Source: Clavibacter tessellarius (GTDB lineage Bacteria; Actinomycetota; Actinomycetes; Actinomycetales; Microbacteriaceae). From it: DNA of 64,000 bases. The translations under genes and the position numbers were made by a program. The notes beneath the pieces are model-generated. The model was given only the letters and a program-made list of their open reading frames with translations, was not told where the DNA came from and searched no databases. The first letter of the stretch is position 1. Each line of letters starts with the position of its first letter. Shown here one piece after another: positions 9,427-18,423 of the stretch. The stretch lies in contig NZ_LQXA01000030.1 in NCBI RefSeq assembly GCF_001618005.1, positions 62,001 to 126,000 of the forward strand. The letters run 5' to 3'.

Positions 9427-10152
9427 ATGCCGGACACCCGCGAAGGACTGCTCGTCCGCACCTTCGTCAGCCTCGCCGACTCGCTCGTGAGCGACTTCGA
9501 CGTGCTGGAGCTGCTGCAGACCCTCGTCGATCAGGCCACGCTGCTGTTCGACGCGAGCGCGGCGGGCATCATCATCGGGCCGGACGCCGCGCACCTCGAG
9601 GTCGTCGCGTCCACGAGCGAGAGGAGCCGGCTCGTCGGGCTGATGCAGGTCGAGGTCGGCGAGGGCCCGTGCGTCGAGGCCGTGACCACCGGACGGGTCG
9701 TGTCCGTCGCGGACGTGCGCGCGATCGCCGACCGCTGGCCGGCCTTCGCGGCGCAGGCGTCGGGCGCCGGGTACGTGTCGGTGCACGCGATCCCGCTGCG
9801 GCTGCGCGGCGACATCATCGGATCCCTCAACCTCTTCCGCGATCACGAGGGCGTGCTGAACGACGCCGACGCGGTCGCCGCGCAGGCGCTCGCCGACGTC
9901 GCGACGATCAGCGTGCTGCAGGAGCGCACCATCCGCGACAGCACCGTCGTGCGCGACCAGCTGCGGCACGCGCTCGACAGCCGCGTGCTCATCGAGCAGG
10001 CCAAGGGCGTCATCGCGCACACGCACGGGGTCGACATGGACGAGGCGTTCCGCATGATCCGCCGGCAGGCCCGCAGCACGAGCCAGGCGATGCCCCAGGT
10101 CGCCGAGGGGATCGTGGCCGGGCGGATCACGCTGGAGCGGGCGCGGGGCTAG
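9427..10152 (+). CDS. GAF-ANTAR domain regulator (2)
   Basis: The 241-residue protein has the same design as its upstream neighbour: a GAF domain at about 15-155 (VEVGEGPCVEAVTTGR, IIGSLNLF), then an ANTAR domain at about 170-235 with LIEQAKGVIAHTHG and DEAFRMIRRQAR. The LIEQAKG signature is the usual ANTAR core. ATG 9427 is preceded by AGAGGAA. An in-frame ATG at 9376 overlaps the upstream stop (TGATG) and would add 17 residues, so coupled translation is possible. The pair may have arisen by duplication, although their sequences have diverged. Confidence 0.86.
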   Translation: MPDTREGLLVRTFVSLADSLVSDFDVLELLQTLVDQATLLFDASAAGIIIGPDAAHLEVVASTSERSRLVGLMQVEVGEGPCVEAVTTGRVVSVADVRAIADRWPAFAAQASGAGYVSVHAIPLRLRGDIIGSLNLFRDHEGVLNDADAVAAQALADVATISVLQERTIRDSTVVRDQLRHALDSRVLIEQAKGVIAHTHGVDMDEAFRMIRRQARSTSQAMPQVAEGIVAGRITLERARG

Positions 10153-10193
10153 CGTGCGCGGCGGCGCGGGGGCGCGGGGGCGCGGGGCAGGTC

Positions 10194-10835
10194 TCAGGCG
10201 AGCGTGCCGTCGAGGATCCGGTCGAGGGTGCCCAGCCCCTCCCACACGTGCGCGTGGATCCCGGCGCGGCGGGCGGCCTCCACGTTCTCGGGCTTGTCGT
10301 CGACGAAGACCATCCGCTCGGCCGGGGCGTCGAGGCGCGCGCACGCGAGCGGCCACACGTCCGCGTCGGGCTTCGCCATGCCGATCCGCGCGCTCGTGAG
10401 CACGTGCTCGAAGCGCGTTCCCCAGCCGTCGCGGTCCTCGAGCACGTCGGCCAGCTCGTGCGGGGCGTTCGACAGCACCGCGAGGCGGTAGCCGGCGGCG
10501 AGGGCGCGGTCGAGGGCGGCGGTCGTCTCCGCGTCGGGCGATCCCCAGCGGCGCTGCTCGATGGCGATCAGCTCCGCGAGGCCGTCGTCCGTGGGGACGT
10601 CGGCGCCGACGTCCCGGGCCACCGCCTCCCAGAAGACCCGGGCGCTCCCGCCCCGGTCGTACTCCTGGCGGTGCGCGTCGAAGGCCTCGCGCACGCGGGC
10701 CTCGGCGTCCTCGCCGGCGACCCCCGCGGGATCCAGCGCCCGGGCCAGCGCGCCGATGTCGTCCGGCCGCGTGATGAGCACGCCGCCGATGTCGAAGAGC
10801 AGCCAGGGGAGGGCGGGGTCGCGGTTCTCGGGCAT
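10194..10835 (-). CDS. HAD-superfamily hydrolase
   Basis: The 213-residue protein shows the haloacid dehalogenase motifs: LLFDIGGVL at about 12-20 (nucleophile Asp15), LAVLSNAPHEL (motif II Ser) at about 120, and MVFVDDKPENVEAARRAG (motif IV Asp-Asp) at about 175. The second Asp of the usual DxD is replaced by Gly (DIGG), as in many YihX-type sugar-phosphatase-like members. A helical cap lies between motifs I and II. Substrate is unknown; small phosphorylated metabolites are usual. The gene is convergent with the GAF-ANTAR pair. Confidence 0.85.
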   Translation of the reverse strand: MPENRDPALPWLLFDIGGVLITRPDDIGALARALDPAGVAGEDAEARVREAFDAHRQEYDRGGSARVFWEAVARDVGADVPTDDGLAELIAIEQRRWGSPDAETTAALDRALAAGYRLAVLSNAPHELADVLEDRDGWGTRFEHVLTSARIGMAKPDADVWPLACARLDAPAERMVFVDDKPENVEAARRAGIHAHVWEGLGTLDRILDGTLA

Positions 10836-11008
10836 GTGGCTCCAGGTGCGGATCGCGGGCGGGCGGTCCCTCGAGCATGCCCGGTCGGGCGGCGCGGCGC
10901 GCGCGTCGTGCCGCCGGCCGTGCGGATCCCGTGAGGGTCACCGGCCCGCGCGCACGGCTTCCGTGAGGGCGGGCGCGGGCCGGGCCCCGCGGGGGTAGAC
11001 CGGAGGCC

Positions 11009-11593
11009 ATGACCCTCACCGCGATCCTCCCGTCGCTCCGCCGCAGCATCCCGGATCCGCTCGCCGCCACGCGCTGGCCCGTCGGCACCGTCGCCACCAC
11101 CACCGACCTGCGGGTCGGCGACGTCTCCCTCGTCGCGCTCGCCGCGGAGCGGGGGACCGCCTGCACCGTGACCGCCCCCGCGGTCGAGCCGGGCAGCAGC
11201 GGGCGCGCCTCCGCTACGGCACGCACCTCGGCGGTCGTGCTGCGGATCCTCGCGGTCGCGCCCGCCACCGCCGACGCCCCGCGCGCGATGCTCGTCGACG
11301 CGGACATCGCCGGCCTCGCCTGTGCGTGGGAGGAGGCGCGGCTGATCGGCCGGGCGTCGACCGCCGCGGCCCGGCCCGCGGAGATCGGCGGCGCGGCCGT
11401 GCGCCTGCCCGCCGACGTGGTCGCGGGCGACCTGGTCGTCGTCCCCGTGCCCGGCGCGGTCGAGGTGCGCGGGATCCGTGTGGTCGACGCGTCTGCGCCC
11501 GTGGTCGTGCCGCGTGCGGCGGGCCGGCTCGCGGCGGCTCCGGTGCGCGTCGAGGTGCCGGTGGTGGTGCGGGCGCTGTCGGCTGCGCGCTGA
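11009..11593 (+). CDS. Conserved hypothetical protein, alanine/valine-rich
   Basis: The 194-residue protein has no motif I can tie to a function. It starts MTLTAILPSLRRSIPDPL and contains WPVGTVATTTDLRVG, a pattern I recall from uncharacterised proteins of related Microbacteriaceae. The middle is rich in short beta-like strands (VVLRILAVAP, GDLVVVPVPGAVEVRGIRVV) and lacks a signal peptide or membrane segment. ATG 11009 has a GGAGG ribosome binding site. It is a single gene between a HAD hydrolase gene and tRNA-Ser. Confidence 0.65.
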   Translation: MTLTAILPSLRRSIPDPLAATRWPVGTVATTTDLRVGDVSLVALAAERGTACTVTAPAVEPGSSGRASATARTSAVVLRILAVAPATADAPRAMLVDADIAGLACAWEEARLIGRASTAAARPAEIGGAAVRLPADVVAGDLVVVPVPGAVEVRGIRVVDASAPVVVPRAAGRLAAAPVRVEVPVVVRALSAAR

Positions 11594-11723
11594 TCCGGGT
11601 CGGGCCGCGGCCGGCGGTCCGCCTCGCCGCTCGCCGCTCGCCGCTCGTCGGCCGCCGCCGCTGCGCCGCCCGCCGCCCGCCGCCCGTGCGGCTCCCGCCC
11701 GGCCCTGTACTACACTCGATCCC

Positions 11724-11813
11724 GGTGGCGTGTCCGAGCGGCCTAAGGAGCACGCCTCGAAAGCGTGTGTGGGGGAGACTCCACCGTGGGTTCAAATCCC
11801 ACCGCCACCGCCA
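11724..11813 (+). tRNA. tRNA-Ser(CGA)
   Basis: The acceptor stem GGTGGCG (11724-11730) pairs with CGCCACC (11803-11809), followed by discriminator G and an encoded CCA at 11811-11813. The anticodon stem CACGC/GCGTG encloses loop CTCGAAA with anticodon CGA at 11758-11760, which reads UCG serine codons. A long variable arm (GTGTGGGGGAGACTCCACC region) marks a class II serine tRNA. The T arm is GTGGG-TTCAAAT-CCCAC at 11786-11802. A TACACT -10 element lies at 11711-11716, about 8 bp before the 5' end. The variable arm partly explains the 90-nt length. Confidence 0.97.
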
Positions 11814-11855
11814 GATGGATCCGGCGCCGCGCCTCGCGCGCAGCCCGATCCGCGC

Positions 11856-11883
11856 GAAGGGCCCCGGGAGACCGGGGCCCTTC
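11856..11883. terminator. Strong hairpin terminator after tRNA-Ser
   Basis: A perfect 12-bp stem GAAGGGCCCCGG / CCGGGGCCCTTC encloses a GAGA tetraloop. It lies 43 bp after the tRNA. The next gene on the other strand ends at 11973, so the hairpin can serve both directions. No long T-run follows, as is common in high-GC actinobacteria. Confidence 0.85.
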
Positions 11884-11972
11884 GTCGTTCCCGGGCATCT
11901 CACCGCGTGCATCTCACCCGGCGCACCCCGGGCGCGCGTCCGCGCGCCGTCGACCGGCCCCGCGGATCCGCC

Positions 11973-12593
11973 TCAGCGCAGGATCCCGATCTCCCGCGCC
12001 GCCGCGACCGCCGCCGTCCGCGAGCTCACGCCGAGCTTCGAGAACACGTGCACGAGGTGCGACTTCACGGTGGCGTCGGTGATGTGCAGGCGCGCGCCCA
12101 CCTCGGTGTTGGAGGCACCGTCGGCGACGAGCCGGAGCACCTCGATCTCGCGCGACGACAGGCTCACGCGCGGGGCGCGCATCCGGGCGAGGAGGCGGCT
12201 CGCGACCGCGGGCGCCAGGGCGCTCTCGCCGGCGGCGGCCGCGCGCACCGCGGCGAGCAGCTCGGCCGGCGGCGCGTCCTTGAGGAGGTAGCCGCTGGCG
12301 CCCGCCTCGACCGCGCCGAGGATGTCGCCATCGCTGTCGTAGTTGGTGAGCACGAGCACGTAGGGGGCGGCCTCCACCTGGCGGATCTGCCGGGTCGCGT
12401 CGGCGCCCGTGCGCTCCTGGCCGAAGCGGAGGTCCATCAGCACGAGGTCGGGCACGAGCGACGCGGCGAGCTCCACGGCCTCGTCGGGCGTGGAGGCCTC
12501 GCCCACCACGTCGATGTCGTCGACGACGTCGAGCACGGCGTGGAGGCCGGCGCGGACGACGGGGTGGTCGTCGGCGATGACGATGCGGATCAC
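11973..12593 (-). CDS. LuxR/NarL-family response regulator
   Basis: The 206-residue protein has a receiver domain (about 1-120) starting IRIVIADDHPVVRAG, with acidic pair DD at 8-9, phospho-acceptor Asp54 in LVLMDLRFG, and Lys in GYLLKDAPP. A LuxR-type helix-turn-helix follows (about 140-200; LSSREIEVLRLVADGASNTEVG and ATVKSHLVHVFSKLG). It is translated from GTG 12593, overlapping the kinase stop by four bases. The divergent ABC transporter operon at 13919 is the likely target. Confidence 0.93.
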   Translation of the reverse strand: MIRIVIADDHPVVRAGLHAVLDVVDDIDVVGEASTPDEAVELAASLVPDLVLMDLRFGQERTGADATRQIRQVEAAPYVLVLTNYDSDGDILGAVEAGASGYLLKDAPPAELLAAVRAAAAGESALAPAVASRLLARMRAPRVSLSSREIEVLRLVADGASNTEVGARLHITDATVKSHLVHVFSKLGVSSRTAAVAAAREIGILR

Positions 12594-13771
12594 GAGGGAT
12601 CGACCTCCAGGATCGCGGTGATGGTGGTGCCCCGGCCGGGCGCGCTGTCGACGTCGAGGCGGCCGCCGAGCTGCTCCACCCGCTGCGCCATCGCGCGCAG
12701 GCCGAACGAGTCGGTCGTGCCCGCGTCTTCCCCGACGCGCTCCGGGTCGAAGCCCGTGCCGTCGTCCCGCACGGTGAGCGTGGCGTGCGCGGCCGTGACG
12801 GCGACGCCGATCTCGACGGACCGCGCGTCGGCGTGCTGGGCGACGTTCGCGACGGCGCCCTGCGCGATCCGCAGCAGGGCGGTCTGCACGGCCATGGGGA
12901 GCGGCGGGTCGGACGGCGGCACCGCCACGTCGATCCGCAGCCCCTCCCGGCGCCACTGCGCGCCGAGCCGGCCGAGCGCCGCGCCGAGCCCGGCGTCGAG
13001 CGACGGCGGAGCCAGCTCCCGGATGAAGCGGCGCGTGTCAGCGAGGCCGTCGGCCGCGGTCGCGCGCGCGAGGCGGATGTGCTCGAGGCCCGGCCGGTCG
13101 CCGTCCGCCGCCTCCGCCGCGTGCAGCAGCATCTGGATGCTCGTGAGCCCCTGCGCGACCGTGTCGTGGATCTCCCGGGCGAGCCGCGCGCGCTCCGTCA
13201 GCACCCCCTGCTCCCGCTCCGTGGCGGCGAGCAGGCCGCGGGTGGCGATCAGCTCGGCGAGGAGCTCCTCGCGCTCGGCGGACTCCCGGGCGAGCGCCCG
13301 GTAGCCGAGGCCGATGAGGAGCGCGACGCCCGCGCCGACGAGCGGCCCGATCACGCCGCCGACCGTGAACCCGCCATGCAGCCCCAGCGCCACCACGGCG
13401 ACGAGCGTCGCGACGACGACGGCGACCGGCCCGACGACGCGCGGCAGCACGTGCAGGTAGAGGAAGAAGAGGGGGAAGACGAGGTAGGCCGCATCCGGCA
13501 CCAGCACGAGGAGCGCGATCCACGCGGCGGTGAGCGCGGTGATCCACACGGCCCCCGCGGCGACGCGGCGCGACGGGCGCGCGGCCGGCACGCGCGCGCC
13601 GAGCAGGTAGAGCACGGCGAAGGCGGCGGAGAGCGCGAGCGCGGCCGGCATCCGCGGCCCCTCGACGACGAGCACGCGCACCACGACGAGGGTGAGCAGC
13701 GCCGCGGAGAGCACGTGCAGCCCCGTGCGGAGTCCGACGAAGACGGGGGTGAGGGTGCTGTGCGCGGCCAT
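12590..13771 (-). CDS. Sensor histidine kinase, NarL/LiaS-DesK type
   Basis: The 393-residue protein has an N-terminal membrane sensor with about six hydrophobic segments (residues 15-155), a coiled linker, and a HisKA_3 dimerisation domain with RLAREIHDTVAQGL carrying the phospho-acceptor His at about 200. The HATPase domain has an N-box region (IAQGAVANVAQHADA), a G1 box VRDDGTGFD and a G2-type box FGLRAMAQRVEQLGG. It lacks an extracellular loop of any size, so it probably senses a membrane event. GTGA coupling to the regulator gene shows a two-gene operon. Confidence 0.92.
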   Translation of the reverse strand: MAAHSTLTPVFVGLRTGLHVLSAALLTLVVVRVLVVEGPRMPAALALSAAFAVLYLLGARVPAARPSRRVAAGAVWITALTAAWIALLVLVPDAAYLVFPLFFLYLHVLPRVVGPVAVVVATLVAVVALGLHGGFTVGGVIGPLVGAGVALLIGLGYRALARESAEREELLAELIATRGLLAATEREQGVLTERARLAREIHDTVAQGLTSIQMLLHAAEAADGDRPGLEHIRLARATAADGLADTRRFIRELAPPSLDAGLGAALGRLGAQWRREGLRIDVAVPPSDPPLPMAVQTALLRIAQGAVANVAQHADARSVEIGVAVTAAHATLTVRDDGTGFDPERVGEDAGTTDSFGLRAMAQRVEQLGGRLDVDSAPGRGTTITAILEVDPS

Positions 13772-13816
13772 GTGCCTGAAGGCTACGGGCGCGAGGCGGG
13801 GAGCGGATCAATCGGA

Positions 13817-13838
13817 AGTTCGATCGGAGGACCGAACT
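13817..13838. promoter_or_regulatory. Inverted repeat between two-component system and ABC exporter
   Basis: AGTTCGATC (13817-13825) and GACCGAACT (13830-13838) form an inverted repeat with one mismatch around a 4-bp spacer GGAG. It lies in the 147-bp gap between the kinase gene and the divergent permease gene. Dyads of this size are typical of NarL/LuxR-type regulator sites, so the adjacent response regulator is the best candidate binder. Confidence 0.55.
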
Positions 13839-13918
13839 CCTCCCCGATGGATGTGGAGGGCCGGGCGGCGAGGCTCGTCACGGCGGCAGGGAGGGTCCCG
13901 GCGCCGGAAGGATCCACC

Positions 13919-15004
13919 GTGTTCGTCGCCCGTCGAGACCTCCGATTCGCCATGGGCCGGTTCGCGCTCATCGGCGCGGTCGTCGCGCTCATCACCCTGC
14001 TCGTGGGGTTCCTCGCCGGGCTCACCGGCGGCCTCGCGGAGCAGGACGTCTCCGCCGTGCTCGGCCTCCCCGGCGACCGGCTCGTGCTCGCGCAGCCGGA
14101 CGCCGGCCAGCCGTCGTTCGCGCAGTCGTCGCTCGACGACGCCACGGTCGCCGCCTGGCGGGGCACCGCGGGCGTCACGGCGGTCACGCCCGTCGGCATC
14201 GTCCAGGGCCGGGCCACCCCGACGGGCGACGCCGCATCCGCCGTCGCGGTCGCGCTGTTCGGGGTGCCGCACGGCGCCCCGGCGTCGACGGTCACCGACC
14301 TCGCGCCCACCGCCGATGACGCGGTCGGCCTCTCCTCGGCCGCCGCGCGCTCGCTGCACGCGGCCGTCGGCGACCGGATCACCGTGGCCGGCACCGACTA
14401 CCGCGTCGCCTCGATCGGCGGCGACGCCTCCTACAGCCACACGCCCGTCGTCGCGCTGACCCCCGCCGCGTGGGCCGCGGCCGACCAGCGGCTCGGCGGC
14501 GACGGCGACGCGACCGTGCTCGCCGTCTCCGGATCCCCCGACTGGGACGTCGCCCAGGCCGCCACGCACACGACGGCCTCCCCGGCGCTCACCAGCCTCG
14601 GCGCGCTCGAGACCTTCAAGTCGGAGGTCGGCTCGCTCGGCCTGATGATCGCGATGCTGTTCGGCGTCTCCGCGCTCGTCGTCGGCGCCTTCTTCACCGT
14701 CTGGACCATGCAGCGCGCCGGCGACATCGCCGTGCTCAAGGCGCTCGGCGCATCCGACGCGTCGCTCATCCGGGACGCGCTCGGGCAGGCGCTCGTGGTG
14801 CTGGTGCTCGGGATCGGCGTCGGCATCGCCGTGGTCGCCGGCCTCGGATACCTCGCGAGCGGCACCATCCCGTTCCTGCTGAGCCCGCTCACCACCGTCC
14901 TCCCGGCGGCCGTCATGGCCGTCTTGGGGCTCGCCGGCGCCGCCGTCGCGCTCCGCACCGTCACCCACGCCGACCCCCTCACCGCACTCGGGAGCAACCG
15001 ATGA
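13919..15004 (+). CDS. ABC transporter permease, FtsX/MacB-like
   Basis: The 361-residue protein starts FVARRDLRFAMGRFALIG, the usual beginning of this small FtsX-type exporter family. It has one membrane segment near residue 25 and three clustered at about 240-355, with an extracytoplasmic domain of about 190 residues between. GTG 13919 is preferred because GGAAGGA lies at the right distance upstream and the protein then begins at the conserved block; an in-frame ATG at 13846 overlaps the operator region. It overlaps the ATPase gene by four bases (ATGA). Such pairs often export peptides or respond to cell-envelope stress. Confidence 0.85.
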   Translation: MFVARRDLRFAMGRFALIGAVVALITLLVGFLAGLTGGLAEQDVSAVLGLPGDRLVLAQPDAGQPSFAQSSLDDATVAAWRGTAGVTAVTPVGIVQGRATPTGDAASAVAVALFGVPHGAPASTVTDLAPTADDAVGLSSAAARSLHAAVGDRITVAGTDYRVASIGGDASYSHTPVVALTPAAWAAADQRLGGDGDATVLAVSGSPDWDVAQAATHTTASPALTSLGALETFKSEVGSLGLMIAMLFGVSALVVGAFFTVWTMQRAGDIAVLKALGASDASLIRDALGQALVVLVLGIGVGIAVVAGLGYLASGTIPFLLSPLTTVLPAAVMAVLGLAGAAVALRTVTHADPLTALGSNR

Positions 15005-15738
15005 TCTTCCTCGACGACGTCACCCTCACCTTCCCCGACGGGGACTCCCGCCTCACCGCGGTCGACCACGTCTCGCTCACGGCGCCCGCGGGGGTCGTCA
15101 CCGGCATCACCGGGCCGTCGGGCTCCGGCAAGTCCTCGATCCTCGCGGTCGCGGCGACGCTGATCCGCCCCGACTCCGGCCGCGTGGTCATCGGCGACGT
15201 CGACGCCGCGACCCTCAGCCGGACGGAGGCGACCGCGCTCCGCCGGGACGGCATCGGGATCGTGTTCCAGCAGTCGAACCTGATCCCGTCGCTCACCGCG
15301 CGCGAGCAGCTCCTCGTGATGGCGGAGCTCGGCGGCGGCGGATCCGCGCGGCGTCGCGCCGTCCGCGTCCGCGCCGACGAGCTCCTCGACGCGGTGGGCC
15401 TCGCCGCCCACGCGGGCAAGCGGCCCGCGCAGCTGTCCGGCGGGCAGCGCCAGCGCGTCGCCATCGCCCGCGCCCTCGTGCACGGCCCGTCCGTGCTCCT
15501 CGTCGACGAGCCCACGAGCGCGCTCGACCAGGAGCGCGGCGCCGAGATCATGGAGCTCATCGCCCAGCTCAGCCACGAGCAGGGCACGGCGACCCTGCTC
15601 GTGACCCACGACCTCGTGCACCGCGCCGCGCTCGACCGGCTCGTCACGGTGGTGGACGGGCGGATCGTGGCGGACGATGCGAGCGATCGCGCTCAGTCCG
15701 TCCCGCGCACCGCGTACAGCACCACGTCGTCCAGGTAG
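15001..15738 (+). CDS. ABC transporter ATP-binding protein, MacB/LolD-like
   Basis: The 245-residue ATPase carries Walker A GPSGSGKSS at about 37-45, a Q-loop in VFQQSNLIPSLTA, signature LSGGQRQRVAIARAL at about 146, Walker B LLVDEPTSALD, and the H-loop LVTHD. The QQSNLIPSLTA segment is typical of MacB/LolD-type exporters that pair with FtsX permeases. It follows the permease with an ATGA overlap. Its last 46 bases overlap the 3' end of the convergent methyltransferase gene, an unusual tail-to-tail overlap. Confidence 0.93.
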   Translation: MIFLDDVTLTFPDGDSRLTAVDHVSLTAPAGVVTGITGPSGSGKSSILAVAATLIRPDSGRVVIGDVDAATLSRTEATALRRDGIGIVFQQSNLIPSLTAREQLLVMAELGGGGSARRRAVRVRADELLDAVGLAAHAGKRPAQLSGGQRQRVAIARALVHGPSVLLVDEPTSALDQERGAEIMELIAQLSHEQGTATLLVTHDLVHRAALDRLVTVVDGRIVADDASDRAQSVPRTAYSTTSSR

Positions 15739-16519
15739 CGCCACAGCGTGCCCGTCTCCGGGAAGCCCGCGCTGCGGAGCGCCTCCAGGTGGAAGCCGAG
15801 CGTGACCTTCGGGGGCGCGACGTGGAGCTCCTCGCCCCAGACCTCGTCGCGGCGGGCGAGGGCGGCGGCGTAGCGCGGGGTGTCGGCGACGGCCTGCCAC
15901 CACGCGTCCCAGGTGTCGACGTCGCCGGATGCGAACGCCGCGTCCTGCACCTCCTGGTCGTCCGCGAGGGAGATGCGCCGGAGCGTGCCCTCCTGGTGCG
16001 CGTCGTAGGAGAGGTGGTCGCCGTTCAGCACGATGCCGCCCGGGCGGACGAGCGCGGGCAGCGCGCGGTACACGTCGACGAGCGCGGCCGGCTGCAGCCA
16101 GTGCAGGGCGGTGGAGGAGACGACGGCGTCGAAGCCGCCTCGGGCGATGAGCGGGTGGTCCGCCCAGCCGGCGTGCGCGAGATCCACCTCGGCGATCTCC
16201 AGGCGCGGTTCGCCGAGCGCGAGGTCGGCGGCGATGGCGAGCAGCGCCGGGTCCTTGTCGGCGACGACGGCGGTGGCGCCCGGGATCGCGGCCAGGATCT
16301 CCAGCGCGAGCGAGCCGGTGCCGCCGGCCAGGTCGAGGATCCGCGGCGCGGCGGAGCCCGCGGCCACATGCCGCACGACCCGCGCGATGGTCGCGAAGCG
16401 CTCGGCCCGGTGGCGGATGTAGCCGGTCTGCTGCGCGTCCCAGCGGGCGGCGAGGGAGCGGGCGTCCGCGATCACGGCGGCGTCGGCCTCGCTCGGGGCG
16501 GGTGCGGTGGTGGTGTCGG

Positions 16520-16523
<4 letters not shown>
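15693..16523 (-). CDS. Class I SAM-dependent methyltransferase
   Basis: The 276-residue protein has motif I ILDLAGGTGSLALEI at about 62-76, an acidic residue at the end of strand 2 (VVADKDPALL), motif post-I EIAEVDL, and motif IV FDAVVSSTALHWL at about 130. LHWLQP resembles ubiquinone/menaquinone- and Tam-like methyltransferases. It is translated with an ATGA overlap after the importer ATPase, so it belongs to the transporter operon. It may modify or recycle the imported compound. Its substrate is not evident. Confidence 0.85.
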
Positions 16524-17325
<802 letters not shown>

Positions 17326-17329
<4 letters not shown>

Positions 17330-18354
17330 GGCAGGGCGGCCAGGAGCCCCGCGAGCTCGGCCGGGCCCTTCGCGGAGAGCATGCTCGGCGGATCCGTGAA
17401 CGGGAACCGCAGCGCCACCACGCGCCCGTCCCGCACGGCCGAGAGCCCGGAGACGCCGGGCGCCCCGCGGAACGCGGCGATCGCGTCGTCGGGCGAGCCG
17501 CTGGAGTAGAGGAGCACGACGGTGCGCGGATCCCGGGCCACGATGTCCTCCACGTTCGCGTCGAACACGCGCTGGTCGGAGTCCGCGTAGACGTTCCGGA
17601 GGCCGGCCGCCTGGAAGACCGGCGTCACCATGCTCGGGCCGCCGTAGGGGGAGAGCACGCTGCCGCCGGAGGAGACGTAGAGCGCGGCGGCCGTGCCGGC
17701 GTCGGGCGCGGGATCCGCGAGGCCGGCCTGGGCCGTGGTGATCGCCTGCTCCGCGCGGTCGCCCGCGCCGAGCACCGCGCCGAGCGAGCGCAGCTCGTCC
17801 CACACGCGGTCGAAGGTGGCGGTCGTGCGGAGCTCGGGCGCCGGATCCGCGCAGTACGCGCTCGGCGTGTAGAGCGGGATGCCGCTGGCCGCGAGGGCCG
17901 CGCGGTCGACGGCCTTCTCGGGCGCGATGACGAGGTCGGGCCGCATGCCGATGAGGCTCTCCTGGGACACCACGGATCCGCCGGTCGCGTTGGTCTCGGT
18001 CGACAGGACGTCGGCCTTCGCGAGCGTGTCGTACGTGGCGGGGTCGTAGAGGTCGGGCTGCAGGGAGCCGGTCATCGCGACCACGCGGTCCACGGCGCCG
18101 AGCGCCTCGAGGTTCGGGATCTCGTCGGCGTTCACGAGCACGATGCGCTGGGGCGGTGCCGCGAGGGTCACGGGCGAACCGCAGTTCGTGATGGTGAGGG
18201 GGAAGGACGTGCCGGCGGACGGATCCTGGGCGCCCGGCGCGCTGGTGGGCGCGGGCGCGCAGCCGGCGAGCCCGGCGAGGAGGGTCGCGGCGGCGACGAG
18301 GGCGAGCGGGCGCCGGGCGGTGAGCGGGCGCCGGGGCGCGGGGGATCGGGTCAT
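17326..18354 (-). CDS. Substrate-binding lipoprotein, FepB/BtuF type
   Basis: The 342-residue protein has an Arg-rich N-terminus, a hydrophobic core and lipobox LAGC at about residues 29-32, so it is a lipoprotein. The mature part starts the periplasmic-binding fold with PQRIVLVNADEIPNLEALGAVDRVVAM and later DLVIAPEKAV. This is the class that binds ferric siderophores, heme, cobalamin or zincophores. A similar three-gene set in some actinobacteria has been proposed to import F420-0, which is a second possibility. The Fur/Zur-like box upstream of the operon points to a metal-related substrate. Confidence 0.87.
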
Positions 18355-18423
18355 GGGGCTTCCTGGGTCGGTCGGTCGATGTGCGGGGGGAGTGCGGGGA
18401 CGAGGTGGCGGCGGGTCGGCGGC

